This document shows, one piece after another, positions 34,060-47,000 of a stretch of DNA of 64,000 nt. Made by a program: the position numbers and the translations under genes. The notes under the pieces are model-generated. The model was not told where the DNA came from, made no database searches, and saw only the letters and a program-made list of their open reading frames with translations. The DNA comes from Sphagnum magellanicum (taxonomy: Eukaryota; Streptophyta; Sphagnopsida; Sphagnales; Sphagnaceae): positions 18,172,038 to 18,236,037 of the forward strand of contig CM038923.1 in the NCBI GenBank assembly GCA_021904315.1, written 5' to 3'. Position 1 is the first letter of the stretch, and every line of letters begins with the position of its first letter.

Positions 34060-37000
34060 CTTTGAGTTTTCAATGGGCTTAATGTATCCAAAGGTTTGAT
34101 ATTATGCAATGCCTCACCAATATGTTCTTCCTCTTGCCCATCACCTTTGACTCTCACATCAACCTTAATGGATAATGTAATTAAAGTTCGAACACTTGAA
34201 GAATTGAGAGATGCCAACAAGTCTTCTTCAACTTGAAAATTTACATTGTTTAATTTTGCTTCTATGTCCTAAATATTTAATAAGGAATTATTTTTTTCGA
34301 CTTCTGTTTTGGAGCCTTACTTTTAGTTGTGGATGACCTTGCAGATATTTTTTCCCTCTTGACATAACCAAGGCTGCCATGCTTGGTGGTGGAGGAACAA
34401 GAATTTCTTTCATAGTCAAGGCTTGTGAATTGTCTTCTTCTTTATTCCTATCAGAGCTTATTTCATCACTTACATTGATGTCACCGGTTTATACACCTTC
34501 TGTGATGCAAAGGACTTATTCATCACCACCAATTGCAACATTTCTTATAGCCAGACCGGAAAGCATCTGAAGACACACATAAATGATGATCTCGCAATGA
34601 TTCCTATCAAGATCATGAGGGATGATCTCTAGAACTTTATATTTGTTTTCTTGTGTTTTCAAAAATAGATGCCTTTACCAAAGTAGAAATAAACAAAATA
34701 CAAAATGAACAAAAGTTGAAACAAAAATAAAGACTTATAAGGCAAACATATGTCACAATGCCTCCTGTAAAGATGTTCAAGCAAACCATGCCCCTACTTA
34801 GAATGGGCTCTAAAATTTTTGTTAGGGCCTTCGAGCAGATCTCATTTTTGTAAAGTTAATGATCCTCAGCAAAAGTGGACACTACATTCTCGATGAGTGA
34901 TGGGAGTTTCCTATTGCCTAGAATATCAGTTGGCACCAACTTCTCGACCCTTTTGATGAAAAAGTAGACATAATAAAATATAAGCTTCCTCGTGAGGCTT
35001 GGGAGTGAGACTAGAACCTCTCTTGTTCTTGCCATGTATTGTCCAAATTCAAACCACATCTTTGTTACAAATGTTGATTTCATAGTAGTGGTGAAAAATA
35101 AATTGAAAGACTCCTAATCACAAAGGTAGATAACAACTTTTAGAATGAAGTTTGCATTCAGCAAAATGTTTAAAAACAACTCCTAATCTGAGCCTTTCCA
35201 CACAACTAGAACCTCTTTTATTATGTGTGTGGTCAACATTACATCGAAAGTGCTTGTAATGTCATCCTATAAAAAGGAAAAGGATTTCATTTTGTCAATA
35301 ACATCAAGGAGCTCTGCCATGTCATTGACCCTATCATACATGTAATGGGTGTCCAGAAGAATGGACTCTACTACAATTCTTTCTAGAGCAATGCTTTCAA
35401 TCCACCTTTTTAATCTAGTTTTAAAACTTGCAGGTGGTGCCTTGTCAGAAGGGTTCAATCTCATTTTTTTGTATAGAACTGCTCATTGAGCTCAGAGTCC
35501 AAAATTGATAACAACATTTTGTCAAGCTTGTGTTTCCCCTTCTTTTCACTCCAGGCCTCATCAACTAATGGTTTTTGATTATTCACTGTTAGTTTTGGAA
35601 ATCCAAAATGGTTCATAATTTCATTTCAGATGACGACCTTCTTCTTCAATAACATGGTAAACTTGTGCATCAACTTTAAATCAGGTTGTCTTCCCCCCTT
35701 CGATGGACAATCACAAATAATGATTGTTTTCAAAAAAAACACTTCGAGCTAGCTTTTCCAATTGCTTTTCTTTCATATTCAAAAGGTAAGCAAAAGTTGA
35801 TTTTCTCATTGGTGTTAAAGGACAAGTCGAAACACTCCATTCCCATCCAAAATGTTGCAATTCTCCCATTCAATAAACATTATATTTGATAAGAGGAAAA
35901 TTGAGTCTTAAAAAAGGAAAATAATCATGCACTCCTTCGTAGATTCAATGTTGAACACAAGTTTCGGCGTCTCTTCAAATTGCTATATGGTAACAGAGAA
36001 GAACAGTCAGGAAAGATCTCAAACAAATTTCAAACACTAAAACAACTTTGAGAAAACCAAGAGAACTTACCTTGTATTTTTTACTATGATGCAAAAAGCC
36101 ATCCAGATCTAAGGTCAGTCTATCGTATGAAATCCAAATTTGATGCGCATGTGTCAGGCTCTTGCAATACGATGATTTTGTGGACAAGTTACAATCCTTG
36201 TTTAAAATTTTAGACATCTTCATGACTTCTACAAAATCCAACTCCCACACAACAACGATTTTGAACGTACTAAACTTGTCCAAAATGTCCTATGAATGTT
36301 GGGGTTTTCGCCCAATTTCTAAATTTCATAACAACACTATTAATAATGGAATGGATATTATTTAAAATTTTAAATGTTATAATGTGAGGCAAAAAAAGCT
36401 AACCATTGCAGCAACAATCGTGTGTTACCCATCGATGATCAAAAATTGTAAGTTCTGAATGTCCTCCCAATTTTAAGGGCGACATGGAAGAATGCAATTT
36501 GGCCTCTTTGGGTCATCCAAAATTGTGAATGTTGGGACCTTCGTGTCAAATTTGTTATATACAATAATTCAAGTCTTGATTTCATTTGCATGCTCTCTAG
36601 AGAGAGAATGATAAATGATTTCCGATGGTGACCTCTTAAAACGATTGACGAGTGAATTCACATCCTTGACCAAGGCGAAACCAAGTGGAAATGATTTTAC
36701 ATATTCCTCACCAATTGTTACATCCTTCATGTGGCATTCAACAAGGTTGAAGCCCTTTGCCTTTTTGCCCATTACAATTTTCCTCAATTTATAATTTTTC
36801 TATCAACATCTATAGCTTCCTTCCATGGCCGTTTTGCAATGGAGCTCTCCACCATTGTTGTAGTGTGCTAAGAACCTCCCTTGGGGTCCCTTGTTGTGTC
36901 CTCCCTTTCCAATTCAATAAGTTATTTCAATTCGATATATTTCATGAGGATGGCCATAGCATCAAGATCCTCAATATCTTTCATTTTGAAACCTTTGTCT

Positions 37001-37250
37001 ACGCTGGTTGGAGCAAGCGTTTCGTTGAATTTGTTCACTGGGCATAAAAGGCCAATTAATTGTTTCTTGCATAGATCCTTAAGAAATAAAATGACATCAT
37101 CTTGCAATAGTGCCCACCATGCCATATCACGGATTGGCATTTTCGCACCTTGTCTTGCATTCCATTTTTCACAAAATATAATTCAAATGGTCGAACTTAT
37201 ATTTCCACCAACCTAATTTCCCATGTTGACATTTTTTCCGAAAACTCCCA
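34060..37250 (-). pseudogene. Large decayed gene of unrecognised family
   Basis: The minus strand shows long open stretches with few stops that follow one another: MAWWALLQDDVILFLKDL (near 37120); KAKGFNLVECHMKDVTIGEE and YVKSFPLGFALVKDVNSLVN (36750-36640); FTILDDPKRPNCILPCRP (near 36510), soon followed by LQFLIIDG-HT (36460-36420); ELDFVEVMKMSKILNKDCN (near 36240); RLKRWIESIALERIVVESIL (near 35410); SLTRKLIFYYVYFFIKRVEK (near 34980); a Ser/Asp-rich tail near 34450. The FLIIDG-HT turn loosely recalls the DGQHR/ParB-like fold, a weak hint only. I do not recognise the protein. It may have had introns, and interruptions are few enough that it decayed rather recently. Confidence 0.5.
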
Positions 37251-37379
37251 AATTTTAAGAGATGTCTCCGAGTAGTGTATGTGAAGACATAGATTTTTTT
37301 CGACCACTTTTACAAACAAAGGTGGGATATATCTGCAATGAATGTAATTTAGCCATTAGACATCTCATTCTATTGCAAG

Positions 37380-37515
37380 AAATCGCCTAGTGGTTGCCAA
37401 GTGATTTGTTCCGTTGTTTACATGTAAAAATCACCAAATGGCCATTAGGTGATTTTTCACTTTTTATCTCGTAGCTTTATTTTGCGAAAAATCACTTGGC
37501 AACCACAAGTAGACT
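37380..37515 (+). repeat. Dispersed GGTTGCCAAG/GGCCATTAGG motif cluster
   Basis: CGCCTAGTGGTTGCCAAGTG, CAAATGGCCATTAGGTGATT and CACTTGGCAACCACAAGTAG lie within 130 bp, two in opposite senses, so the transcript could fold on itself. Same motif family as 33541-33745 and 47001-47690. Confidence 0.6.
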
Positions 37516-37537
37516 CTCATTCAAGTTTTTAAATGGG

Positions 37538-37558
37538 TTTAAGGTTTAGGGTTTAGGG
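37538..37558 (+). repeat. Short TTTAGGG telomere-like run
   Basis: TTTAAGGTTTAGGGTTTAGG: two exact plant telomere units and one variant, on the plus strand, 2 kb before the long CCCTAAA-type tract and in the opposite sense. Confidence 0.7.
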
Positions 37559-37559
37559 A

Positions 37560-38400
37560 CAAGAATTAATGTTTGCAAAATATCATGAAGGACAATGATA
37601 AAACTATAGGACGTAAAGGTTTCCAAATTTTTGCCTTTTAGCCATGGAAAGGGCAAACAAACAAAAGAGTATTTATGTTTGTGTTTGGAAATCAACATGT
37701 AAAAGAAATAAAATTTTGGTTATGTTTTGAACGATCATTAAAAAAAAAAAGTTTGTTCTTTAAACAAAATTGAAAAAGCAAAAAAATAAATTCTTTTGAA
37801 ATAATCACAAGAAAAACAATATGCTTCTATTTGAAACCAAACACAAAATGCCAAAATTTGGCTTGTGTTTACAACTTGATAGAAAAGAAGAATCTTTCTG
37901 TTATTTGGAAATAAAGAAAGAAACATTTGGAATTTCTATGTCTTTTTTCTATTTTTATTTTATTTTTTTGTTTTGAAATTGACACATAAATAAGAGAAAT
38001 AGAAACAGAGACATCAAATTTCTAAATGTGTTTAGAATTCAATAGAGAAATCATGTCTCATTTTGAAAGAATAAAAGAAAAAAAAGGGAAGACACAAATA
38101 GATAATATAGGTACACATATAGAAAATAAAGGCACATAAACAGAAAATGGAAACACCTAGATAAGGAAATAAACATAGAAAGAAATTTTGTTTATGTTTG
38201 AAATTTTTAGAAAAAAAATAAATTTATATTGGTTTTTGGAAATTGACATAGAAAAAAATAAGTTTGTGGTTAGAATTTGTACCTTTAAATGTAGGTGTGG
38301 TGGTTTGCTTTGTTTGCTTGTGCTCCCTCACCTTTGTGTGGGAATTACCTTCATGTTTGATTTGGTGTACCTATAAGAAAACATGAGGAAAGAGAAGGTG
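37560..38400 (+). repeat. Degenerate A-rich repeats
   Basis: Loose recurrences of GTTTATGTTTGAAATTTTTA, GTTTGGAAATCAACATG, GTTTTGAAATTGACACAT and GGTTTTTGGAAATTGACATA, each followed by AAAAGAAATAAA-like spacers. They suggest an old tandem array of roughly 50-100 bp units. No gene seen. Confidence 0.45.
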
Positions 38401-38674
38401 AGATGAAGGAATGAACTAAGAAGGCATTGTTTGGGTGTATAGACGTACAAAAAAAAAAACACTATTAAACGTGTGCTTTAGAAAGACAAGATGAATAGAA
38501 AAATACGGTAGATAAAGCCTGAAAGACGTTGAAAAAATTGACAAAGAAGAAAATGTTGCAGTTGTGTTGGATATTTATTTCTTTATGCATGCTGCGTTCT
38601 TTATGTTCGTCACTTTCGTGTGCGTTCAAGCTGGAAAAACACAGAGACAACGAAGGAGAAAAAATGATAAGGAG

Positions 38675-39100
38675 ATGCAAGAGAGAAAGAAAGAAGGAGA
38701 AGCCAAAAGTAGGAGGGAGGAGAGAGGAGAGAGGAGATGTGAGAAGGAAAGAGAGAAGGAGAAGCCGAAGGTAGGAGGGAGGAGAGAGGAAATGTGAGAG
38801 GGAAAAAGAAAAGGAGAAGCTGAGCGGAGGAAAGAGGAGAGAAAGGAGATGCTAGATAGAAAAAAAAAATGAAGGCAAATGCAAGAGGGAGTAAAGAAAG
38901 GAAATGTGAGATGGAAGGAAAGAAGGAGAAGTCAAACAGAGGAGGGAGGAGAGAAAGGAGATGTTAGACAGAAAGAGAAAAAATGAAGGTGAGTGCAAGA
39001 AAGAGGAAAGAAAGGAGAGGCGAGATGGAAGAAAAGAAGAAAAGCCAAACAGAGGAGGGAGGAAAGAAAGGAGATGTGAGAAGGAAAAAAAAAAATGAGA
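38675..39100 (+). repeat. Polypurine minisatellite
   Basis: Almost pure A/G on the plus strand for about 425 bp, built from variants of GAGATGTGAGAAGGAAAGAG, AAGGAGAAGCC and GGAGGGAGGAGAGA in units of about 50-70 bp. Open frames on both strands are translations of this low-complexity DNA. Long polypurine/polypyrimidine tracts of this kind can form triplex (H-) DNA. Confidence 0.85.
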
Positions 39101-39519
39101 AAAATATTTAGAATGATCACAAAACCTTAAAGTTGGTGCCTATCCCTAATTACTTCGTGCATTTTCATCCATCTTTGTTTTCATTTATATTTTTTGTATG
39201 TTTTTGTATTTTTTATTTTGATTTTTTCTAGCCATAATGGAGAGATGTCACCTACAAAAATAGTTCTTTAGCTTGGATTATTATTTACAATAATGATTAC
39301 ATTTTAAATGTTTTTTTAAAAACATTTTAAAAAAATGGAACATAGATTGAAAAACAATCATCATTTTTTCCCCTTCATTGGCAATAAAATATGGGTTTTA
39401 TTAATTAAGTTCATATATCAACCTTTTTGCCTGATAGATTTTCATTATTTTTTTATTAATAAATAAAATTAGTCATTTTTTTATTAAATCAAAAATTTTA
39501 ATGCATGGAACCAAAAACA

Positions 39520-41215
39520 AATAAAAAACCTTAAACCTTAAACCTTAAACCTTATAATTGAACTATATTTTATAAACCCTAAAATCTTAAATAACTGTAA
39601 CCCTAAACCCTAAAACCTAAACCATTTAAAACTTTAAACCTTTTACGGTCCTAAATAACCCTAAACCCTAAAAACCCAAAGTAACCCAAAACCTTATACC
39701 TTAAAAATATTAAATAACCCTAAACCGTTTAAAACTCCAAACCATTTAAAACCTTAAATAATGTTAAACCATAAATAGCCCTAAACCCCAAACCCTAAAT
39801 AACCCTAAACCTTATACCCTAAAAATCATAAGTAATCTTGAACCCTGTACCCCAAAAATCCTAAATAACCTTAAACCTTATACATTGAAAACCCCAAATA
39901 ACCCTACACCCTATACCCAAAAAATCTTGAATAACCTTAAACCCTAAACCATTTAAAATTCTAAACCTTTTTAAACCCTGAATATCTTTAAACACCAAAC
40001 CCTAAAAACCCTAAATTACCCTAAACCCTATACCCTTAACATTTGCATAAACACAAATAATTATGACATGGTGGCCACTAGGGGGTTCCATTTTTTTTTA
40101 ATTTAAAAGTCTTGGAAAAATTCAATAAATGCAACTTATAGCGATCTTACAACTACAACATTTAGATGTTCATTTTTTCTATTGGCTTCCCACTAAGTCA
40201 CTATGCAACAATGAATGCTTTCATTGATTTCACCACTAACCACCATCTAGATCTTGATGTCAATTTACTTAACCCTGATCCTAACCTTTAATATTAAACC
40301 CAAAACCTTAAATTTGTGTATTTAAAATTCTAAAATTTGAAATTCAAACCTTGAACCTTACTATTGGATTTTAAACCAAAATCACTTGAATTAAAAGTTC
40401 CCTTGAATTCAGTTCGAAATCTTAAACCTTAATTTCAAAACCTTACATCCTACATTGAAAACCCTAAAACTTTAAACCTTGAACCTTAAACTCTAAACCC
40501 TCATTCATGCATTTGCCTTTAAATATTTTGAATTAAAATGTCCTTTTGGTTTCATAATACAAATCATTTAATATTACTAGTTGTTTCTTGTTAAACATTA
40601 TAAATCATTTTTATTGGAAAAATATTATAAATCATTTTTACTAGAAAAACATTATACATCTTTTAAGCATTATATACCCCTAGACTTCAACCTAAAAAAA
40701 GAACTTTAAAGCCTACATCCTAGAGTTCAACTTTAAACCTTGCACCCTAGAATTCAACTCAAATGCCTAATCCCTAAAATTCAAGTCTAGAATCTTAAAC
40801 CTTAAACCCAACACCTTACAACCTAGACCTTAAACCCTAAACCATAAAACCTATAATTCATTAATTCATACACCATACACCTTACACCTTAAACCATAGA
40901 ATTCATCAACTCCAAACTTTATACCCTAAACCTTAAACCTTGGACCCAAAACCCCTAAAATTCAACTTTAAATTTTTAATTCTAAAATTGAGCTCCAAAT
41001 CTTAAACCATGGAATTCATCAACTCCAAACCCTATAATTCATTAATTCATATACCTTACACCTTAAACCCTAAAGCTTAGAATTTAACTATAAACCCCAA
41101 ACCCTAAAACCCTAAAATTGAATTTTTCACCTTAAACCCTAGAATCTCATTATATGCCCTAACCCTAAACCTTCACCCAAAACCCTTAAAATTCAACCTT
41201 AAATCCTAAACCCAA
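39520..41215 (+). repeat. Degenerate interstitial telomere-like tract
   Basis: About 1.7 kb dominated by CCCTAAA, CCTTAAA and AACCTTA variants, densest at 39520-40040 and 40440-41215. The motif is the C-strand form of the plant telomere repeat. Copies are imperfect and irregularly spaced, so this is not a fresh telomere. One copy of a dispersed repeat (40055-40265) lies within it. Confidence 0.85.
40055..40265 (+). repeat. Dispersed repeat with ATGACATGGTGGCCACTAGG start, copy 1
   Basis: Shares AAATAATTATGACATGGTGG and AATAAATGCAACTTATA with 42992-43435, then ATTTAGATGTYYATTTTTT, TTGGCTTCCCACYAAG and CTTTCATTSATTT. It corresponds to both ends of that longer copy with the middle absent. Confidence 0.75.
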
Positions 41216-42991
41216 AACCATGTATCAAAATTTGTACACATCACTATTCCTTATATTTTGTGATATTCATGTAAATTTATGGTGCATAAGTTGATTAGAA
41301 GCATTGAAACACTTGTATCATGTGCATATGCACACAAATGGTTTTAATGATGTATTATTGGTGCCCACACTAAATTTGGTAATGCCATGGTTCAAGGGCC
41401 TTACTTTTTTAGTTGATATTTTTACGCATTGGATTTTTGGAGTTTAAATGGTAATTTGTTACATGTGTCAATTGCTATAATAATTTTTCAGATCATTAAA
41501 CAATCAATAAAAAGTCAATTTTTCGTTGTGTTTTTAGGCCATGCCCTGTATAGGATATGGACTCTTGCATTAGTTTGCTTAATTTGGTGTTTGGTTTAAA
41601 TTAACCAATTTTAGATTAATACAATAATGGCATAGGTTGGATTGTTAGAGGTGGTGGCCATGAGTCAAGAGTGTATTTCATCGCAATGGTGTTGTGTTGG
41701 AGGTTAATGATGAAGGTTTATTTGTGTATGTGGTATATGAAATGTTTCTAGGTGATGAGGGGTTATAAGGGTGGAAATGCAACCCCCGACCCTAGGGAGG
41801 TAATGTTGAAGGAATAAAGTTTATTCAACCTCTCTTTTGAAAAGAGTTACCCTCACTTGTTAACTTGATTACAACTACTCAAGTAACCATAATGTGTTAT
41901 TGCAAAGAAAAAAATAATACAGTAGGGCACCTTCTAGCTTACAAACTATTATAGTGGTAGAAATTTAGAAAGGAACTATACACAATAAACAAACAAAATA
42001 TTAAAAAATTGGAAGGTAAGTACCTTTTCCATAGGTCTACAATACTTGCAGCACCTTAGAATGAAATAAAATGGGGTGTGCATGCCTTCCATAGCTATTT
42101 ATTATCTATAGTAGTTCCATATGATCTCCAAACCTCCATTTGAATAAAGTGAAAACAAATTGCATATACACGTACATCATCAAATATATGTCATCCATTT
42201 ATATGTGAAATAAAAAATTGTTTACAAAAATATTAAATGTGAAATTCTCCACCAAAATTTATAAAAACTTTGTAATCTCAAAATATCAATATTTATTTCA
42301 ATTCAAATGATTTAATAATAACTTTCTTGAAAAGTAATAATACAGTTTTTCAATAAAAATACAATAAAAACAAAATGTATAAACACATAACTACCCTCCA
42401 AAGGTTTATAGTATTTGCAAAACCTTATTTGAATGAAAAACCTTATTGAAATGTTTTTTGTGAAAACATATGAGTGGAACTTTTCATACGGGACTAAAAT
42501 GACACAATAATTTTCATATTCAATATACATAATTTGCAAAAAACATTGAATTTCTTTGACCAAGAATTTCAAATTTTGACTAAAGTTTTTTTTTAATTCA
42601 TACACATTATTTAATAATCCAATATACATTAGAAGAAAAACATGTTTTTCTTACCACAAATTTTAATTTTTAAAAGCCCTTTTTAAATAACCATAAACCT
42701 TAAGCCCCTAATCTTACAACATATGTCATTTGCAAGTAGACTTAATCATGTATGTATTTACTTAATAAGTACATACCTATCTATTTAGTTAGTAATAGTT
42801 GTATCATACTTAAAGCTATAGTAGGTAGTAGGCACATAGATAAAATTGGTACCTACTAGGTGGTAGAAGGATAGGTACAAGTTCCCTACCTCTTACTTGC
42901 ATACTATAAATAGGCTAATAAGGAGGTATGTACCTTGTTGTGCACTCTTAAGTTGGCATGAACAATTATTGTTGTCACGACACTTACAACA
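41216..42991. other. Intergenic, nothing coding recognised
   Basis: AT-rich sequence. It includes a TAGG/CCTA-rich stretch at 42765-42930 with local hairpins (GTAGGTAGTAGGCAC...GGTACCTACTAGGTGG). Open frames are chance products of low complexity. Confidence 0.5.
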
Positions 42992-43435
42992 GAAATAATT
43001 ATGACATGGTGGCCACTAGGGGCTTCACTTTTTTAAAAAGGAAGTCTTGGAAATTTCAATAAATGCAACTTATAACGATCCTATAACCCAATAAACCATG
43101 TGACTAGGCAGAACCATGGCAAAGTAAACATAAAAAGTAATCTACTCAAAATTCAATTCAAAAGAAGGACAAGTTATATCATCAACATTTTAAAGATGTT
43201 AGTATTGTTTTTAAAATTATGGATATACATTTACAAGACTTTCTCTCTCTTTTTTACAAATGTTTAAAAATATACCTCTTCACCAAGTCAAGGAGTAAGT
43301 ATCCTTGTTTGAAAACTTACATGTCATAGAACCTTCATTTAGATGTCTATTTTTTTTGTTGGCTTCCCACCAAGCAATGATGTGTGCTTTCATTCATTTA
43401 CCCACTAGCCACCATTTGGACCTTGATGCCAAACT
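42992..43435 (+). repeat. Dispersed repeat with ATGACATGGTGGCCACTAGG start, copy 2 (longest)
   Basis: Opens AAATAATTATGACATGGTGG. The first 170 bp also match 44371-44530 (AATAAATGCAACTTA, CCATGTGACYARGCA, AAGTAATYTACTC, TTYAAAAGAARGACAA). The last 110 bp match the end of 40055-40265. Confidence 0.75.
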
Positions 43436-43649
43436 TATAAAAGACAATTTTTTGCACCCCTTATGTTTTAAAAGAGTAACAATATTTTGATCGTTGTCGG
43501 GTAAAATGCCTTTAATACTAAACAATGGAATGCCAGTATGCACAAAGAAATCCCTTGGTGCTAACGACTAGTTTTTAGCATTAGGGAACAATTTTCGTGT
43601 GCATCTTGTTACATTCCATTTTTTTGTGTTGAAACCATTAGTGCTAATA

Positions 43650-44120
43650 TATATATATATAGATATACACACACACACAACATATACATATAAACAAACA
43701 TATATATAGAAAGATATAAACCGTTTAAGAATGCAAAAAAATTGGTTACTATTTTTATTTCTAATAAATCAAAAACACAATCAAATATATATATGTCCAT
43801 TTAAAAATGAAAAATCATAATTATTTTCATATCAATATTAATTTCATTTCAAACATATACAATCCATTTCTATGCTTCAAAAAAATAAAAAATGCAAAAT
43901 TTTGCATCATTAAATGAAAAAGTTCATAATTGAACTATACACACAAACATATCCACATAAAGACAAACAATAAAAAACACACAAACTCACTCTCACATGA
44001 ATAAAAATACACACCCATACAAACAAAAATAAACACTTACATTCACACTCACATTGTCCCAAAAAAACACACACACCCACACAAACAAAAACACACACAT
44101 GCCCATATCCAAAAAAATCT
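43650..44120 (+). repeat. AT/AC microsatellite region
   Basis: A TATATATATAT run and ACACACACACA run near 43650-43680, then an A/C-rich stretch of ACACAAACA-type units to about 44110. The cysteine/valine-rich frames on the minus strand are artefacts. Confidence 0.8.
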
Positions 44121-44370
44121 TATCTTTAAAATTTCCATATGGAACACACATTAAAATATCTATGATGTACATATCATGACCTATAATTTTATATATTCTT
44201 TTCAACACACACATAACTATTTAATAGATAATTTATCTTCTACCTATAAACAATAAAACATGCAAATAAACCCACATATGTTCACATACATATACATACA
44301 TATGTACATCCATATATACACATACACTTGTGCACTTGTGCAAGCTAATTTGTTCAATAGGCATTACATT

Positions 44371-44530
44371 TATAAATATGACATGGTGGCCACCATGGGA
44401 TTATTAACTTAGAACAATAAATGCAACTTAATATGATCTGACTACTTAAAACCATGTGACCAAGCAAAAGCATGGTAAATCACAATAAGAAGTAATTTAC
44501 TCCAATTCAATTTAAAAGAAAGACAATTTC
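44371..44530 (+). repeat. Dispersed repeat with ATGACATGGTGGCCAC start, copy 3 (partial)
   Basis: Matches the first part of 42992-43435 in the same orientation and ends at a TTTAAAAGAAAGACAA boundary. The rest of the long copy is missing. Confidence 0.7.
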
Positions 44531-44924
44531 TATAAATAGAAACTTAAAATCATTAAGGCCTCTAGATTCAATTTTCAGTAAACTTAATACAAAATTTGAA
44601 AAGTTTGCATGTCATAAAGTGTGTACTATATTCTATTAAACAAAGTGTATACTCTATTAAACCTTCAATAAGCATGTATATATGGGTATGTTTCTATATA
44701 TTCAAATTTTATTATTCAATATTCATAAAGAAGTATTTGTCATTAATTTTTAAATTAATAATTAATATGTAATATACTTACTTTCTATGAACTAATTAGT
44801 TAAACTGAATTAACATCTATTCATATGAATTCATTAATGAAATTTAATAATTAAATAAATGAATAAGTGTCCAAAAATATTCCATAATTCAAATAATTAA
44901 TTCACCTTTTTTTTGTATTTTAAT

Positions 44925-45030
44925 TCCTACCTAACTACTTACCTACCTATGGCTATGTATCGACCTACTTGGGTACTTATATTTTTGTTCCAAAATTATT
45001 TTAGTATGCCACGTGGCAACCCCATGGGTG
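44925..45030 (+). repeat. TACC-rich dispersed repeat, copy 2
   Basis: CTACCTAACTACTTACCTAC..., then TTTTTGTTCCAAAATTATTT and TATGCCACGTGGCAACC, the same order as 17165-17300. The palindrome GCCACGTGGC contains a G-box core, but in a repeat this need not mean regulation. Confidence 0.55.
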
Positions 45031-47000
45031 AACATATTCTATGAATATGTTCAATACTTGATAAGCATTAAAAAATAATTTTTCTCTAGTACAAATGACA
45101 TTTTTCAAAAACGTAAAAAAAAATTGTTCAATTTTGGAGGAACAACATTCATACAACTTCGACAATCATACATATTATGTAGCCAAATCTTGCTAAACCA
45201 TTCTTTTGAAATCTCCAAAAAAATTCGACATCACAAAATCTATTTTTGGGAGGGAACTTCATGTACTTAGGTTCAATTAATTTATGAGTGGCATTCCAAC
45301 ATATAATTGTTCAATCATTATTTTTAGAGTGGGGACCACACTTTCATATATCCTTTTTACTGTTACAAAGAGGTAAGAGTTTTATAGAGACAAAGTTCTA
45401 GAAAGTTTTTTTGCAATGATGAAAATTTCTCAGCCAAACGTTTAGGGTTGGCTTCAATGTGCACTACAAAAGCAGAAATGGAAGTTGAAGACAACGAGTT
45501 GTGACAAAAGTGCATAGATCATTATACCATTCCACGACCATTGCTTTTCCCAGAATATGTTATAGGGCAAGTAGAATATCGATTTCCTCCCTCCACTCAA
45601 TCAAGAGGGTTTGAAAAGCAATTCAATGCGCTAGAACATCGAGCATTTACAGTTTTTTGAATTAGGTTCCACATCTGATTTCATTCTACCTTGCAAGTTT
45701 TTGTCATATTCTTAGTTTGCAAAATTAACATTCATCTCTTATTCTATTCCATCTTGTATGTGTCTTCTATTTGTGTCCTTGCACCTTCAATTCTTTCATT
45801 AATCATTGCAATCATATCCCCCTTCTCTTTGATGAGGAGATCCATAGCTAGGGTTGCCAAATTGCTACACATGTGTAACAAAAAGCTCGCCCTACTTCCA
45901 CTCGACAACAAGAAGTGCGCAGAACACTGGCACTCATCTAAATACATCTACTTGCTTTCTTTTTCAAATTCTACAACAATATTCTGATGAGATAACGAAT
46001 ATCAATCAGTGGTTCAACTTAATCATCATTATGTTTAATTATGTTCAATTCAACCTAATAAAAACCTCTCAACTAAATTATAATGGATTAGGGATTTAGG
46101 TTTAAGTATCTGGGTTACTACGTTGTTTTTATGTGTAATTACATCCTACAATAGTTCATAACCTTCATAAAGCATCATCATTTAGGATAACTAGGTGCGG
46201 CACAAATATTAGCAATATAGAATGAAATTGAATTTCGTAAAAACATTAGTAATCCTCATAGTTTAACTATTTGGTTTCTAGAATCAGGATGTCATCTAAA
46301 AGCTTTGGAACCAAACCCAAAAAAGCAAATTGAATAATTCCAAGTCCAGGAAGAAATTATTCATATATGCAAGGTATGAATTCAGAAAGCCTCAATCATG
46401 AAGATACAATAGAAAATACATGGCTCAAAATCTTCAAAACAAAGGAACAACTTTGATCGCAATTCGCATCTATTATTCAAAAATGATAAGTTGTTCACAT
46501 TTGAAGTATGTCAAGTTGGAATTCATTGAAGTATGTCCATGTGGAATTAGTCATATATTTTGTTGGTTGTTGGATGTTTTGTTTCTTTGAATTTTATTGT
46601 ATTCAACTATCAATTTTACATTGCAATTTAAAATCTCACTATAATTTAATGAAACATGTCTCATCTAGTCCAAAGAAACAATATCGCTTAAAACTATACA
46701 AGGATACAAGGATTTATTATAAATATATGAATTAGAAATTGAAAATTCTATTGTATGATAAATTACATGATTATATTTAAAGTAGGCACTGCACATATGT
46801 TACTATGAGATCATTTTAAATGTTCATTGAATTGGCATTTATTAGTGTACAATGAAGGAATGAATATAATTAGGGTGGACACCCTTTTCATGATTGAAGA
46901 GTCAAAAAAAGATTCATTTTCTATTTCTTCTTTCAATTTTTATATATATATATTTCATTTTTTCCCTAAATAATTGAGCTTCATGTTGAAGGATTGAAGA
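45031..47000. other. Intergenic, nothing firmly recognised
   Basis: A minus-strand open stretch at 45744-45947 (67 codons, LLIKEKGDMIAMINERIEGA) has protein-like composition and may be a coding relic, but I know no family for it. The remainder is AT-rich. Confidence 0.45.

Noticed and set aside
38529-38797. Arg/Glu/Lys-rich ORFs
   Set aside because: Translations of the polypurine tract; no start or codon evidence.
43910-44214. Cys/Val-rich minus-strand ORFs
   Set aside because: Translations of an A/C-rich microsatellite.
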